Shown here in pieces: positions 22,991-34,839 of a DNA stretch of 64,000 nt; positions within the stretch are counted from its first letter, which is position 1; every line of letters starts with the position of its first letter. The stretch is from contig JAMXBB010000009.1 in the NCBI GenBank assembly GCA_024138015.1, positions 38,957,787 to 39,021,786 of the forward strand, written 5' to 3'. Below the pieces are notes generated by a model. That model ran no database searches. It had not been told where the DNA came from and saw nothing but the letters and a program-made list of their open reading frames with translations. This stretch comes from Lumnitzera littorea. Lineage: Eukaryota > Streptophyta > Magnoliopsida > Myrtales > Combretaceae. The position numbers and the translations under genes are program-made.

Positions 22991-23690
22991 TTGGCCCCCC
23001 CCAAAATGGCCTGAAAGTCCACCATTATAAGCTTCCTAGACTAACAGTTCTCGTGTGGAGCAGTTTAGAATACATAGCCTGTGGTCCTTGAACAAATAGC
23101 CATTCTTAAGATAATAACCACCAACAACTACCCCAGCTCGGTACTGTTCCACAATGGGACCAAAGTGAGGGTTAGCAACATATTACTTTGTGATGAGTGA
23201 GAATCCCAATAATTTTGTTTGCAAAGTGGTCAGCAAAGTTTGCTGTTGTGATAAAGCATTGGTGACCACATTTTCACTCCATTTCTTATGTCGAATGACG
23301 TACAAGAACCCTTCCATGAATTCCAACCATTTAGCCTGCTTCTTGGAGAGTTTGTTCTGACTCCAAGATGCTTTGATGATTCATGGTCAATGAAAATAAT
23401 AAACTCTCAAGGTAGTAGGTAGTGCTGCCAAATGGTGAGGGCTCGAAAAAGGGAGTACAACTCCTTCTCGTATACAAAATAGTTCAAGGCTATCCCACTC
23501 AGTTTCTCGCTGTGGTAAGCGATGAGCTATCGTTCTTGCATCAAGACAGTGCCAATTCCAACTCCCAATGCATCGCACTCCAATTCAAAGGGTTTGTCAA
23601 AATCTAGTAGTAAAAGGACAAGTGCCAAGGTATGCTTCTCCTTGATCTCCTTAAAGCTTTGCATAGCTCAATCATTCCACCTAATTCCTT
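22991..23690 (-). pseudogene. Element C RNase H domain
   Basis: The minus strand shows [22 protein letters not shown] sequence near 23570, SEKLSG near 23500, FIIFIDHES near 23390, and EFMEGFLYVI plus NVVTNALS near 23250-23320. Stops present; same frame order as element A. Confidence 0.75.
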
Positions 23691-24740
23691 CATTCTTCTT
23701 TGTCAGCTCGGTCAATGGGGTGACTATTGTGCTAAAGTCCTTAATGAATCACCTATAGAAAGAAGCTAGGCCATGGAAACTTCAAACTTCAGTAACATTC
23801 TTTGGTGTCAGCCATTCCAAAACATCTTAGATCTTCTCCTCATTTGTTTAGATTCCTTCCCCTGACACTACAAACCCTAGAAAAATCACCTTTTGCTGGT
23901 AGAACATGCATTTCTTTACATTCCCATACAACTTCTTCGCTCATAGAATGTTAAATACTTTGCAAAGATGTTGAACGTACTTGTTTAGGTCGGCACTATA
24001 TACCAATATGTTATCGAAGTACATGACCACGCATCTTTCAAGAAGAGGGCACATCATATGGTTCACTAACCTCATAAACATGCTCAGTGCGTTAGTTAGT
24101 TTAAATGGCATAACTAACCATTTGTAAAGTCTATGCCTAGTCTTAAAGGCAGTCTTCCATTTATTACCTGGCCTCATGCGAATCTTATGGTAGCTACTCT
24201 GTAAATCAATCTTCAAAAATATCTTTGCACCATAAAGCTCGTCCAACATATCATCAAGCCTTAGTATAAGGTATCTATACTTGACAGTAATTCAGTTGAC
24301 TACTCGACTATTGATGCATATGCACCATGAACCATCCTTTTTTGGAACAAGTAAAGCTGGTACAGTAGAGGGGCTCATGCTCTCCTTCACATATTCTCAC
24401 TCAATGAGTTTATCTACTTATCTTTTCAGCTTAGCAACTTGCTCAAGGTTCATCCTATATACAAGTCGGTTCGGTAAGACTGCACTTGGCTATAGATCAA
24501 TACAATACTCTATGCTTTGGATTAGTGGCAATCCTTTAGGCAGTTCTTCTAGAAACAAGTCGGATAACTCATTTAGCAATCTTTGGATTTCTTTTAGGAC
24601 ACCTGGCAATTCCCTCATCTCCATCATTCTTCTAAACAGCAAGAACATGGATTCATTAGCCTTCTAAGTAGATCAAAGCTCTCTTCGACTCATAACTAAG
24701 GCTTTTTTCTTACATACCTGAGTGAGTTGATTGTAGATTT
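23691..24740 (-). pseudogene. Element C reverse transcriptase with YFDN active site
   Basis: An open stretch at 23941-24249 carries MLDELYGAKIFLKIDLQSSY, FKTRHRLYKWLVMPF and VVMYFDNILVY. The catalytic YFDD motif reads YFDN: the second Asp codon is AAC at 24010-24012. Loss of either Asp abolishes RT activity in known enzymes. The N-terminal part (24250-24740) shows KKDG..VH and a degraded GLP..RGI block. Confidence 0.88.
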
Positions 24741-25135
24741 CATTTACTTAGGATAGGGTTAAAGGTTACAACATAATCTTCTTTCCATCCTTGACAAAGG
24801 CATAGGTATTCTTATACCCCTCGTGAGTGACACGTCGGTTGAACAACCAAGGTCGTCCAAGTAGCAGATGTAAAGCTCCCATAGGGACAACATCACATAC
24901 TACTTCATCCTTATACACATTCCCAACATTGAATGGTATAGTCTCCTATTCAATTACATGCAAAGCTCCCTTATAATGAAGCTAATGCAGCTTGTAGGGT
25001 CAAGGATGCTTTGAGGTCGACAAACCCAACCTCTACACAAAGGAATGTGCAATGACATTAGTACAACTTCCTCCATCTATGATGATGGTGCACAATTGAC
25101 ATCTAATGATACACTTAGTGTGGAACAAATTGTCT
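24741..25135 (-). pseudogene. Element C aspartic protease
   Basis: The active-site block reads IIIDGGSCTNVIAHSF at about 25050-25100 with Gly where Ser or Thr is normal. The distal LLGRPWLFNR-like block is near 24850. The frame is fairly well kept. Confidence 0.8.
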
Positions 25136-25137
25136 CT

Positions 25138-25862
25138 CTAGTCTTCCTCAGAGTTCAGTAGGGAACTCAAGACTCGCCTCAAGAGTTGGGTCATTACTTC
25201 TCCCTGGTTGGCATAGACATAAGTCTCCTCTTCCTCTTCTACTTTGGGTTCTCCAACATTCTTTTCTTCCTTGGGGTTGCTCTCATCGATACTATCCACT
25301 ACATCTCCTTGGAGTACCATGACACGCCGGTTCGAACATTCAGTAGCCATGTGTCTAAAGCCTAAGCATTTAAAACACTTCACCTCGCTAGTCTTCCATC
25401 CAGATGGCTGGCCTTTCTCATAGGTTTTCGGGGTTAGCTTAGCCTCAGGTCGACTTGACTGTCATACTCGGCTAAACTAGTTTACTCGGCATTCATTAAG
25501 TTGATCATTCCTTTCCTCGGCTTAGTATGGCCTCATCAACTCGGCTTAAACAGGTCGGCACGATATGGGAGCTTGGGAGGATGTTTGCCCAGGTTATTTT
25601 GGAACATTCCTCCTCTGCCTTTCAACCCTCTACAAGATTTTGATGGCCTCATCTAAGGTATACAATCTTTATACTTCCACGATATTTCGAATCTCATACT
25701 TAAGCCTAGAAATGAACCTTAATATTGTACGAGCCTCTGGTTCTTCCATGTCAGCTCTGATCATAAGCATCTAAAATTCTCTAATATAAGCATCAATAGG
25801 TCAACTTCCTTAGTAAAGCTCCTGCAGCTTAGCAAACGTATCTTATAGTTAAGTTTCGAGCA
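25138..25862 (-). pseudogene. Element C gag, C-terminal part
   Basis: From the X3 insertion onward: DTFAKLQELY, MLMIRADMEEPEARTILRFISRL, then an intact CCHC knuckle CFKCLGFRHMATEC (25336-25377) followed by an acidic tail up to 25138. The N-terminal part continues at 27425. Confidence 0.87.
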
Positions 25863-27424
25863 TGTAGATGCTTAATTTTTGCTCCATTTACTTGTTTTTT
25901 ATTTATTTCATTTTTATTACTTTTCTTTCTTTTCTCAATAGGCCCTAAATTAGAAAAAAAAAATTAAAAAATAAGGAATCAAAGAAAGCAAAAAAAAAAT
26001 TTAGAAATTCAGAAAAAATAAGGATCATAGAAAAATAAAAAAATAAGAAAAATCACAAAAAATAAGAAATTTAAAAAACAAACCCTAAAAAGATAAAAAA
26101 AAAATTAGAAAATGAAGTTTAAAAATTTAGAAATTTAAAAAAATTACAAAAAAGTAGAAAAATTAAATTCAAATAAAAGATTTTAGAAAATAACTTGTTA
26201 TTAGGACAGATTTTAATTTTGGTTTAAAAGTTGGGCCGTTAAACTTAAGCTTTGATTTAAATCTAGCTCAGGTTGACCGAGTCCATATATGCAATTTGAT
26301 TGCACATTGCTGTTGCTGAAGGCATTGAAGCCTAACTCGGATTCGAGTTCAACTCGAGATCCAACCCGAATATCGAACCTAAGATCTGCGCACCCTATTT
26401 GCTATTTGATCCGATCCTTTTCCATTCAACTTTTGTTTTTTTTTTTTATAATTTTATTTTCTTTTATTTATGTACATTCTAATGTAAAAGAAAAAAAAAG
26501 AAGAAGGAAAGTAGAAGGAAAAGTAAAAAAGAAAAGAGTAAAGAAAATGAGAAAGAAGAAAGAGAATACCTTTTATTTTTAGTTTCTTTTAGTTTATTAA
26601 AAAGTAAAAATATATAGAATAAGTAAAATAATAAATAGAATAAAAAATAATAAAAATAAAATAAATAAGTAAATAGAATGAATAAAGATTATTATGTCTT
26701 TTGTCAATTAGAAAGTTGATTTTCCAAAAATAAAAATAAAAAATAAATCAACCATTTTTTAGATTAAGATCGTTTAGAATTTTGAAAAAATAAAATTCAA
26801 TTTAAGACCCTTTTTTAGGAATTTTCTTAAATAAATCAAAATTGAGTAAAATGTAAACTCGATCGTTTTTTTTAATTAAAACAAAACCACCTACTAAAGT
26901 TTTCATAAAAAGAACTATGTATGTCTGATCCCGAATAGCAAGTACATAGGCACCTACAAAGTGACGATAAAAATAAAAAAACCTAATTTTTCCTTTTTTT
27001 AGTTTAGATTATTTCATTTGCCCAATTAGAATAGTTAAATTGAGTTCCATCTTATAAACTAAAAACATGATTTTTAAAAATTAAAGTTAATTTTGGAAAG
27101 TCAATAATACCCTTAAGAGTTTAAAAGTCCTAACCCTTGGATCTAGATTCTCTGGTTTTCAAAAAGCCATTTTATAATTTAGTTTCTTTTAAATCGATAG
27201 ACCGGTAACTAAGTTATAACTAATCCACCCAATTGGTTATAACTTAACCACTTTTCCCGACTCTAGTTAGGTAGCGACTCCAAATCTTTGCAAGTTGAAA
27301 AAATGGTTTTCTTTAAACTCTAGTCGAGGGTTAGTATTAAACGGGCAAGGGTTTAATACTGATCGATTGAAAGAAGACCTAATTTTATAAAAAGAATTGG
27401 GAGGGTGAAAAACTAGGCTCGATA
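25863..27424 (+). mobile_element. Solo LTR of the X family inside element C gag
   Basis: 1562 bases, plus orientation, from TGTAGATGCTTAATTTTTGC to GGCTCGATA, flanked by perfect GAGCA duplications (25858-25862 and 27425-27429). Both ends match the X 3' LTR read in reverse. Gag of element C resumes in frame after one copy of the duplication is removed (FVLET leads into DTFAKL). Very AT-rich. Confidence 0.88.
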
Positions 27425-28080
27425 GAGCACAAATCTACCATTCAATAACCTTTTCATCTCATCCTATGTCTTAACACCTCGTCTCCCATCTCTAGCTCTA
27501 ATGGCATTCAATTTCTTCCACCACATGGTGGCATATCCAGTAAATTCCAACACAGCAAGTTAGACCTTGATCGCATCCTCATACCTATAACACTCAAATA
27601 CTTTCTTGACCTTCTCTTCCCACTCCAAGTATTCATCTACATCTCTACTTCTATTGAAGGGTGGGATTTATACCTTAACATTGTCTAGCCCTTGAGGAAC
27701 TTAGCATCCTCGTCCCTGCGTTTGGTAATAATCAACTTCTTCTTCACTAAACTCTTTAACATCCACCTCCTCATCATCTTTCCCAATCTCCTCTAACTCC
27801 AGTCTTCATCTAGCGGCTCCTCTAGTTCGAGGGGGTCGAATTGGTTGATTAGTTCGATTGCCTTAGATATAGTATCTCTCAAGGGTGCCATCCTGTAGGT
27901 TTTGTTGCTATACACCTTAGGGTTGTTGCCATTTAATTTGCATTGCGGTGACTAGACTCTCAATAAGGTTTGTAAGTCTATTAAGCTTCTCATCAATGAA
28001 TCTTGGGGTATTAGTACCATTATGACTACAACTAGGTTGAGCACCACTACCTTAGTCATCAATAACTCCCTAAACACTTG
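27425..28080 (-). pseudogene. Element C gag, N-terminal part
   Basis: Contains RLTNLIESLVTAMQ near 27950, an acidic stretch, DEYLEWEEKVKKVFE, LEFTGYATMWWKKLNAIRARDG and DEMKRLLNGRFV up to the X3 insertion. This is the standard gag core of these elements with a moderate number of stops. Confidence 0.87.
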
Positions 28081-28287
28081 AATCTGACATAGCGTAATAC
28101 CTTTTCGAATACATTAACAAACTACTAACAAACTTTGTTGTCACAATGGAAAACAAAGTAAAATAGAGTATCAATAAAACCACACTTACGAACACAGGCA
28201 ACATACTGTAGTAGCTACGAAAGGAACATAGCAGCCGCAAACAGTAAGGTGAACAAAAACTCCACTGCAACTTCACATACTCCCTTG

Positions 28288-28308
28288 CGAAACTGTACTT
28301 TGATACCA
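28288..28308 (-). other. Primer-binding site of element C
   Basis: The minus strand reads TGGTATCAAAGTACAGTTTC, about 17 of 20 bases identical to the initiator Met tRNA complement, seven bases from the end of the 5' LTR. Confidence 0.85.
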
Positions 28309-28315
28309 GCGAAGT

Positions 28316-29153
28316 TGATGTGTCTTCGGGGTTATACATACGAAGAAGCACCACAATGAATGAATCAAAAAGGAAACAGAAAGAAAACTAGCAAAGTCTA
28401 GGTAGCTACTGAATAGATTTGACTCACCACTCGATCTTACTCGGCCTACAACCGCTGGATATGACACACCGGTCCAAATTAAAGGGTTACTCACTACTAC
28501 TCCTTGCTAAAGGGAATAGATAAGAGTTGAATGATAACGAGAACACTAAGGTTGCTCTAGTGAGTAAATTTGTATTGAAAGTTAAATGTGTACGTACAAG
28601 GAAAGCGGGGGTTTATATACTTACCTACTAAGGATATTTTATACGTATGAAAAGACAAAATGATATTTTACAATTACGTTACATTAATTGTACTAAAAAG
28701 GAGTAAAAAGGACAAAGAATATCAAGTACAAGAAAGAAAGAATCATTCTAGAACGTTGTGTCAGAAGGCACATGTCACTTGATAGCTATATGTCAGGAGT
28801 ATGATACACAGGTAGAAACAAGAAGTGTTGGGAGTTAGGGGCCGACCTGATCTGAATCAGGTCAGGAGCCAATCAGCTAAGCAAAAAGGTCAGCTATCTT
28901 AAAGTCAAATGCTAATGGGTCAGGTGGGTAGCTCAACTTGGCTAATTATGGGTTGTCTTCTAGATTAGGATGTCATTGTTGGGTAGGAGCACGTGGGATA
29001 CACATAAAGATCTGAGAGACTGGTCGGCAGGAGGTCAAATCAGGATAGGAGCCCCTATCTCAGCGATGGCTTAAAGCTAGTATTTTTCATGCAAGCCCTT
29101 AAAGTCCTCTAGCTTGGTTTCTTGTGATCGCTCTAAGGAGTTGATTCCTATCA
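28316..29153 (-). repeat. Element C 5' LTR
   Basis: 838 bases, minus strand from TGATAGGAATCAACTCC (at 29153) to GACACATCA (at 28316). Confidence 0.92.
28612..28619 (-). promoter_or_regulatory. Likely TATA box of the C 5' LTR
   Basis: Minus strand TATATAAAC followed by CCCCG, the same block as in the A LTR. Confidence 0.5.
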
Positions 29154-30240
29154 TCTTCTCGGTTAGCTTAGTCTAGTAGAATTTGTCCCTCTTCTTACTC
29201 AACTTGATTATGGGGATTGCAACCATACTGAATTCCTAGATGAACTACCTATATAATGAGGCAAGCCTATGGAAGCTCCTCACTCAGTAACATTTCTTAG
29301 TGCTAACCACTCCAAGACAACTCAAATCTTTTCCTCATCAACATGGATTTTGTATCAAGATACAACAAACCCTAAAAAGACAACTTCATGCTGGTAAAAT
29401 GTACACTTCTGCATGTTTTTAAATAATTCTTAGCATAGAGTATATAAAAAACATATCAAAGGTGTTTGATGTGGTCAGCTAAGTTGGCATTGTACACCAA
29501 AATATCATCAAAGTATACAATCACACACTTCTCAATAAAGAGTCTTATCACATGGTTCATGAGCCTCATGAACGTACTTGGTGCCTTTGTTAAGCTAAGT
29601 GGCATGGTTAACCATTCATAGAGGTAGTGCTAAGTCTCGAAGGCAATCTTCCACTTGTCTTCCGACCTTATTTGAATCTAGTGGTAAACGCTTCTAAGGT
29701 CAATCTTTGAGAACATTCAGGCACCATGAAGGTTATCCAACATGCCATTGAGCCTCAATATGGGATACCTATAGTTGGTAATGATTCTGTTTATAGCTTT
29801 GCTGTCAATGTGCATGCTTAGGGACCATCTTTCTTGGGTATAAGTAAGGTGAACATAGCACATGGGCTCATAATTTTTTGGAACTTAGTTATACTCTATT
29901 AGCTTAGTAGTTTGCTTTGGGTTTATCCTATATGTAGGTTAGCTTGGTAAGGGGAATAGGAGTAAAGATTGGTACAATGTTCAATGCTTAAGATGGGAGG
30001 TAGTCTTTTGCACAATTCTTTAAGAAATAGGTTATAGAATTCATAAATTAACCTCTAAACCTCTTTAAGAATAGAATCTAAGTCCCTCAACTCTAATAGT
30101 CACCGGATAACAAGAACATAGGCTCATTGGCCTTCTCAACTTCCTTCATCTGACTACGGGGAAGTATTAAGGCACCGATTATGTGTCCTACATACTTGGT
30201 TTGAAGTCAAAGGTTACAACACAATTTTATTCCCATCCTT
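29154..30240 (-). pseudogene. Element B reverse transcriptase, main part
   Basis: The minus strand carries CVIVYFDDILVYNA with the catalytic pair intact (29492-29515), FLRFVVS-type blocks and the thumb and connection region up to the C insertion. Upstream are the KKDG and RYPIL-type blocks. Frameshifts and stops throughout. The RNase H continuation is left of element C at 21104. Confidence 0.82.
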
Positions 30241-30570
30241 AGTGAATGCATAAGTGTTCCTGTAACCATTGTGCATGATATGTCAGCTAAACAACTAAGG
30301 TCTCCTTAGCAGCAAGTGTTAAACACTCATGAGGGCAACATTACAAGTGACTTAGTCCCTATAGAGGTCACCAACAAAGTATAACACCTTCACTTGTTCA
30401 ATTACATGTAATGTACTCTTATCATGTAACCAATGCAGCTTATAAGGTTAGGGGTGCTTAGAGGCTGGCAAGCCCAACCTTTGCATAAGTGATTATGCAA
30501 CAACATTGGTGCTACTATCACTATTTACAATTATGGTGCATAGTACCCTTGATCTTTCACCTAATTTGAA
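30241..30570 (-). pseudogene. Element B aspartic protease
   Basis: The active-site block reads IVNSDSSTNVVA (about 30505-30545), so the catalytic Asp is Asn and the following Gly is Asp. The distal LLRRPWLF-like block is near 30300. Confidence 0.75.
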
Positions 30571-31860
30571 AAAAATTATCATGTTGTTCCTCCCCATAGC
30601 TCGACACAACACTTAGCACCCTTAGGACTAAACTTATGACTTCACCCTACTCAAGCTAAACGCACGCTTCCTCTTTAGGCTTTTCTTCAACTCTTAGCTA
30701 AGCACTTTCTCATCAAGCTCGTATTCATTTATGCTATCTATCTCATCTCCCTTCATAATCATAACACATTGGTTTGGACACTAGGTGGCCATGTAACCAT
30801 ACCCAAGACGTTTAAAGCACCTAATTTTACTAGTCTTCCTTTTAGAAGGTTGGCGTTTCTCAAACTTCCTCTTAGTAGGCTTATCAATAGGTTAGCTCTT
30901 TAGATAGATCCTTCTTTCAATAGATCAAATGGTAGACTCTTCCTTCCTCTTTGAGTCAACTCTTGCCGCCTTTTGAAACTTAGATTAGGTAATTCGGTTG
31001 GATGGAATGGGTTTGCTAGGACCATGTTAGTATTAACTGTTCCATATCTGCTTCTCAACCCATTAAGCTACCTTAACGGCCTCCTCCAATGTGGAGATCC
31101 TCTAATACTTCTACTACATTTTTTATCTCTTGTCGAGTGCCAAAAACAAATCTTAATATTGAATCATTAGCATTTGAAATTTTTAACATACTCATCTACA
31201 GATTGACTCCCTTACTTGAGTTCCTATAACTTCTCAAAAGTGTCCTACAAGTGTTAACTTAAAGATGAACCATCCTCTCAATAACCTCTTCCTCTTCTCC
31301 TAGTTCCTCATGCTACATCAACCATCCCTTCTCCTTACAGCTACCAAGTTCTTCTACCAAATATTGTATACCCAAAGAATTTTAAGGCAACAAGATGAAC
31401 CTTGACAACCTTAGCATGTTGATAGCAACCAAAAAAATCTTTCTACCTTCTCCTCTAACTCTAAGTAATCATCTACATCACCACTTCCAATAAAGGTTTA
31501 GATTTAGACCTAAGCTATGGGAAACTCAAACACCATACTCCTCCACCTCAAAATGGTCCTCTTCATCATCCATCTCATCCTCTTCTTCAACGAACTTGCC
31601 TCCTCATTCCTCTACCTTGATTGTTTTGAGCTGGGTAAGGTTGGTTAGCACAAGGGTCTTATTTATCTTATACTACATTAACCAGGACATCGTCCCGAGT
31701 AGCTCGACTAAGTTAGCCATTGTTCTACATGGCCTTTAATAGGCTTTCCATTAGGTTAATAAGCTAATTTAGTTTATCATCTATTGATTTGGAAGTCTGG
31801 TTGGACTATTTACTAGGACCAAGTGGTCAACTCTTGTTGTCACTAACCTTAACCTAAACA
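30571..31860 (-). pseudogene. Element B gag
   Basis: Gag core blocks are visible near 31400-31600 (EYLELEEKVE-type, LKFFGY-type). The zinc knuckle at about 30775-30820 is decayed to CFKRLGYGYMATxC, losing the second Cys and the His. The N-terminal part near 31700-31800 keeps the KLISLINLMESLL-like block. Confidence 0.75.
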
Positions 31861-32453
31861 CTTTAGTTAGTCATCCTTCTATTAAATACTTTAGTAAATA
31901 ATAGTATATCAACTTTAGCAGTCATAGAACCCTTACAAGAACAACCTGGAATCACTTTACAACCATTACTCATGGCCAACAATCACCGCTCAACAATCTC
32001 TTAACCCCACACTATTGCTATCTATAGTAGCTACCTGAACACTTTAACAAACTGATAACTACACACAAGAATAACACCACTAGCTCTATATCCTGTACAT
32101 CAAACAGGGTAAAATAAATTTTATGCGATAATATTTGAACTTCAAAACCTTACAAAAGTTTAGCATAACCTACTACTCAGTAACCTAATTAAACTACAGC
32201 TTCAATACCCCCAACAACTTCATAGCAACTTCAATTACTATTATCTAATGCTCTACGGACTTATATTATAGCAGCTACTCAACTACAACCCACAATATAC
32301 CGTACAAAGCTTCACTATAATCACAACTTCAACATACATACCATCACAAGTTAAACCAAAAATTAATGCAATAGCTATGGAATAGCACAATAGCTACTAA
32401 CAACCAAACACACATAGGAACTTCATTGAGTCTTACACTCTCCTTCATTGAAA
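31861..32453 (-). other. Element B leader (5' untranslated region)
   Basis: No protein. It lies between the PBS and gag on the minus strand, about 590 bases, rich in TTG/TAG triplets as in the leaders of the sister elements. Confidence 0.55.
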
Positions 32454-32469
32454 CCATGGTTTAATACCA
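32454..32469 (-). other. Primer-binding site of element B
   Basis: Minus strand TGGTATTAAACCATGG, a worn complement of initiator Met tRNA, eight bases from the LTR end. Confidence 0.7.
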
Positions 32470-32476
32470 GTGAAGC

Positions 32477-33303
32477 TAATATGTCTTGGGGTAAAGACAC
32501 ATAAGGACAGTAAGGCGAAATCAAATAAAGAAGAAAAAGTCTAGTAAAACTTGAATGCAATCAAACAAATATGACACATTAGCTAATTCACATAGCTTAA
32601 CATTCGTTCAATATCATGCATAAACAAATGTAAGGGTCACTCACCACTGCTCTTGCTAACAGAGTAGATAAGAGTTGAAGTTCTCAAGAGAAATGCTCTC
32701 GAAAAGTGGAGTAATTTTCCATAGTAGGATTCAACTATCAAGTTTGAAGTTACAAGAGTGACTTTTGTACCCTTGGCTACGAGTACACATCTTAATGGGT
32801 AAAATAGACAAAGAGAATAAAGATGGGTCAAAGAATAATCATAGGATCATGCACCTTAGGACACATGTCATGTAATGGTTAGAAGTTCTAACAAAAGAGA
32901 AAAAGGAATGAAATATGACTAAACCTTAGCAAGAATTAATGCTTAGGTCTTCAAGAAGTTCGATGGCCTAAACAATCAACTTGAACATGAAAGTAACAGT
33001 ACATAGGTCAGATAAGCTAACCTGACTAAGAACAAGTTAAGTGGATGGATAGCTTGGCTTTGCCTCTAGCTAGCATGATGTTTGGATGAATAGTAGTGAG
33101 CTTAGGTCATCTGACCATTATAGGTCTTTTAACCTCTCTAAGGTTAGGTTGGTAAGTATCCTTACTATGTCTAACGTCCTATATTTAGGTAGGTTGAAGT
33201 GTAACTAGCCTTGGACATAATGGGAATCCTTGTCTCCATAGGTTCTCGAGCTAAGATCCAATGAGTAGGACTTTGCAATCTCCTAGCTCAATTTCGGGTG
33301 ATA
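32477..33303 (-). repeat. Element B 5' LTR
   Basis: 827 bases matching 4536-5403 throughout. The first few bases at the right end are lost, so the LTR now stops at GGGTGATA just before CTTGA. Confidence 0.85.
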
Positions 33304-33308
33304 CTTGA

Positions 33309-33740
33309 TGGCCACCACTGGTGATCTCTATTTATCTATCCATGACTTTTGTTTCCAAAAAATCAATCCTCTTCATATTCAAATTATTGTAGAAATCTTT
33401 TGCATAAACTTCATAAATTGATGCATCGATCCACAAATTCTTCTTAACCATGATGTTCAAGCAAAGTTCTAAAAGCTATGGCATGATCAAGAAAGAATTT
33501 TAAGTCAACATTATTTATCTTGACTGCTTTGGCAAAGACATCCTTATAGCTTGTTTTCTTCCTAGATTCCTTCTAAGACTTCTAAGATTTACTTTTCTAT
33601 TCTATCTTGGTCAATTCTTAAGTGCTTGATTCCTCTTCTATAGGATTTCTTGGAGATCCTTTTTATTGGAGTGTCATCCTTGGTTTGATGTCTTAGGGAA
33701 CCGAATTAAGGTTTCCTTCGAAGAAGGTTCATGAGTGGTT
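33309..33740 (-). pseudogene. N-terminal part of the plant transposon-like ORF
   Basis: The minus strand reads a Lys/Ser-rich start, then VKINNVDLKFFLDHAIAFRT and IYEVYAKDFYNNLNMKRID followed by TKVMDR-IEITSGG. The 'acidic-FYNNL...RG-IxI' order is the typical N-terminal half of the 'putative plant transposon protein' domain, from memory. Element B begins just after ITSGG; the other half is at 3180-4530. Confidence 0.5.
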
Positions 33741-33899
33741 TTTGAAATATAAAGAATTTGGGTTTTCAATGACTAATATTTATGGTTTTAATTTTTGGCA
33801 CTTCATGAACCAATATGATTTCTATTATATTTTATCTTTTCTTATACAAATTAATTTAGACTTTTTTCCTATGAAGCCATATGTTGTTTTTTTTTTTTT

Positions 33900-34560
33900 T
33901 TTTAAAAAAAAAGAAGGTTTCTTTCTATATGCCTCACCTCTTTATAGAAATAACAAAAGTTTCATTTTGCATGCCTGTTGTTTACATAATTGATCCAGTC
34001 TACTTGAGAATTTTTGGCTTTGATATCTTGGTTGCCAATGTAGATTACTTCTTTCTTTCTATTTCATAGTTCTTTCCTTTCCCTTGATTACTATACCTTG
34101 TTTGTTCAAATTTTCCCTTTTTGTTTCTCCTTAAAAGGGATGTTGTTTTATTCTTCTACACTCATTACTAAGTTTTTGTCTTTTCAATAGCTAACTCAAT
34201 TTTTCTTCTTTTTTAACAAACTTCTTATGAATTTCCTTAATAAAGTCCAAAAGTGTGTTGACTTTATTGCTTACTTTTAAAGTCTCCTTTTTCAAATTCA
34301 TGTTCTCTTCTTTAAATTGAGACATCAACTCCTTTTCTCTAAGTTAAGAATTCCCTTCAATCAGAAAATCATTGTAATTTTTTCAATTCTTCATTTCCTT
34401 ACCTAAGTAGCTTGTTTTTACTATTTAGTTTTGAAATTTTTACATTTGCTTTGAGCGATGCAATCAATAACTTTTAGATTTTTGCATACACATCACCTTG
34501 TATGCTTCCACTATAGAATCTAACTCTTCTCTTCAATTCATTTTCGAATAGCCAATAAAC
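33900..34560 (-). pseudogene. Copia-type gag remnant of element Z
   Basis: The minus strand at 34110-34350 gives a charged coiled coil (KELMSQFKEENMNLKKETLK and on to FIKEIHKKFVKKEEKLS). At 33914-33955 is a knuckle-like CYFYKEVRHIERN, which in intact relatives would be CxxC-x4-H-x4-C. This order (coiled coil then knuckle) is that of plant Ty1/copia gag. No pol was found between it and the plant transposon-like ORF. Confidence 0.5.
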
Positions 34561-34819
34561 AAGTTTGTGATTCTCCTACTTTCAGCTTTTCTTAACTTTT
34601 TGGGCAAGCCCTACACACATGTCTTGATTTCTGACGATCAAAACAAATTATTCTATACTTTCTTTGCTCTGACTATACCTTACATTAACATTGTTAGTTT
34701 GGTTTTCCATAATGTTATAATAGAAAAAAATGTTCTATTTCTAAAAAGTACTTTTCTTCAAACTATATAATATATTGTATCCTACTATGATATACGAATT
34801 CTTATTTTCTTTTTTAATT

Positions 34820-34837
34820 GAACCCATTTTCATACCA
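34820..34837 (-). other. Primer-binding site of element Z
   Basis: Minus strand TGGTATGAAAATGGGTTC, a degraded initiator Met tRNA complement, two bases from the AACA end of the Z LTR. Confidence 0.5.
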
Positions 34838-34839
34838 AA

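Larger units (their letters stand above)
21110..29153 (-). mobile_element. Full-length gypsy element C inserted in B
   Basis: 8044 bases flanked by perfect TCTTC duplications (21105-21109 and 29154-29158). Minus-strand order: 5' LTR, PBS, gag, protease, RT, RNase H, integrase, 3' LTR. A solo X LTR of 1562 bases interrupts gag; without it and its duplication C is 6.5 kb. The two LTRs are still clearly alike, and C has the longest well-preserved blocks of the minus-strand elements. The RT active site and many codons are mutated. Confidence 0.93.
4536..33303 (-). mobile_element. Gypsy element B, split by X, D3 and C
   Basis: A minus-strand Ty3/gypsy element whose two LTRs are 27 kb apart. The 5' LTR is 32477-33303 and the 3' LTR 4536-5403. 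Flanks carry CTTGT (4531-4535) and CTTGA (33304-33308), a TSD with one mismatch. Between the LTRs, gag, protease and RT lie at 29154-31860, RNase H and the integrase N-terminus at 20233-21104, mid integrase at 18897-19337 and the integrase C-terminus at 5404-5680. The gaps are X, D3 and C. Removing them leaves about 6.6 kb, a normal gypsy size. B sits inside the plant transposon-like ORF of element Z. Confidence 0.85.

Noticed and set aside
24281..24667. 128-residue plus-strand open frame
   Set aside because: Antisense to the N-terminal half of element C RT.
26289..26582. 97-residue plus-strand frame ending in Lys-rich sequence
   Set aside because: Lies within the solo X LTR and its A-rich tail; no conserved motif.
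34567..34770. Hydrophobic 67-residue plus-strand frame resembling a membrane protein
   Set aside because: AT-rich leader of element Z; no start context or homology, and gag runs on the other strand just below it.
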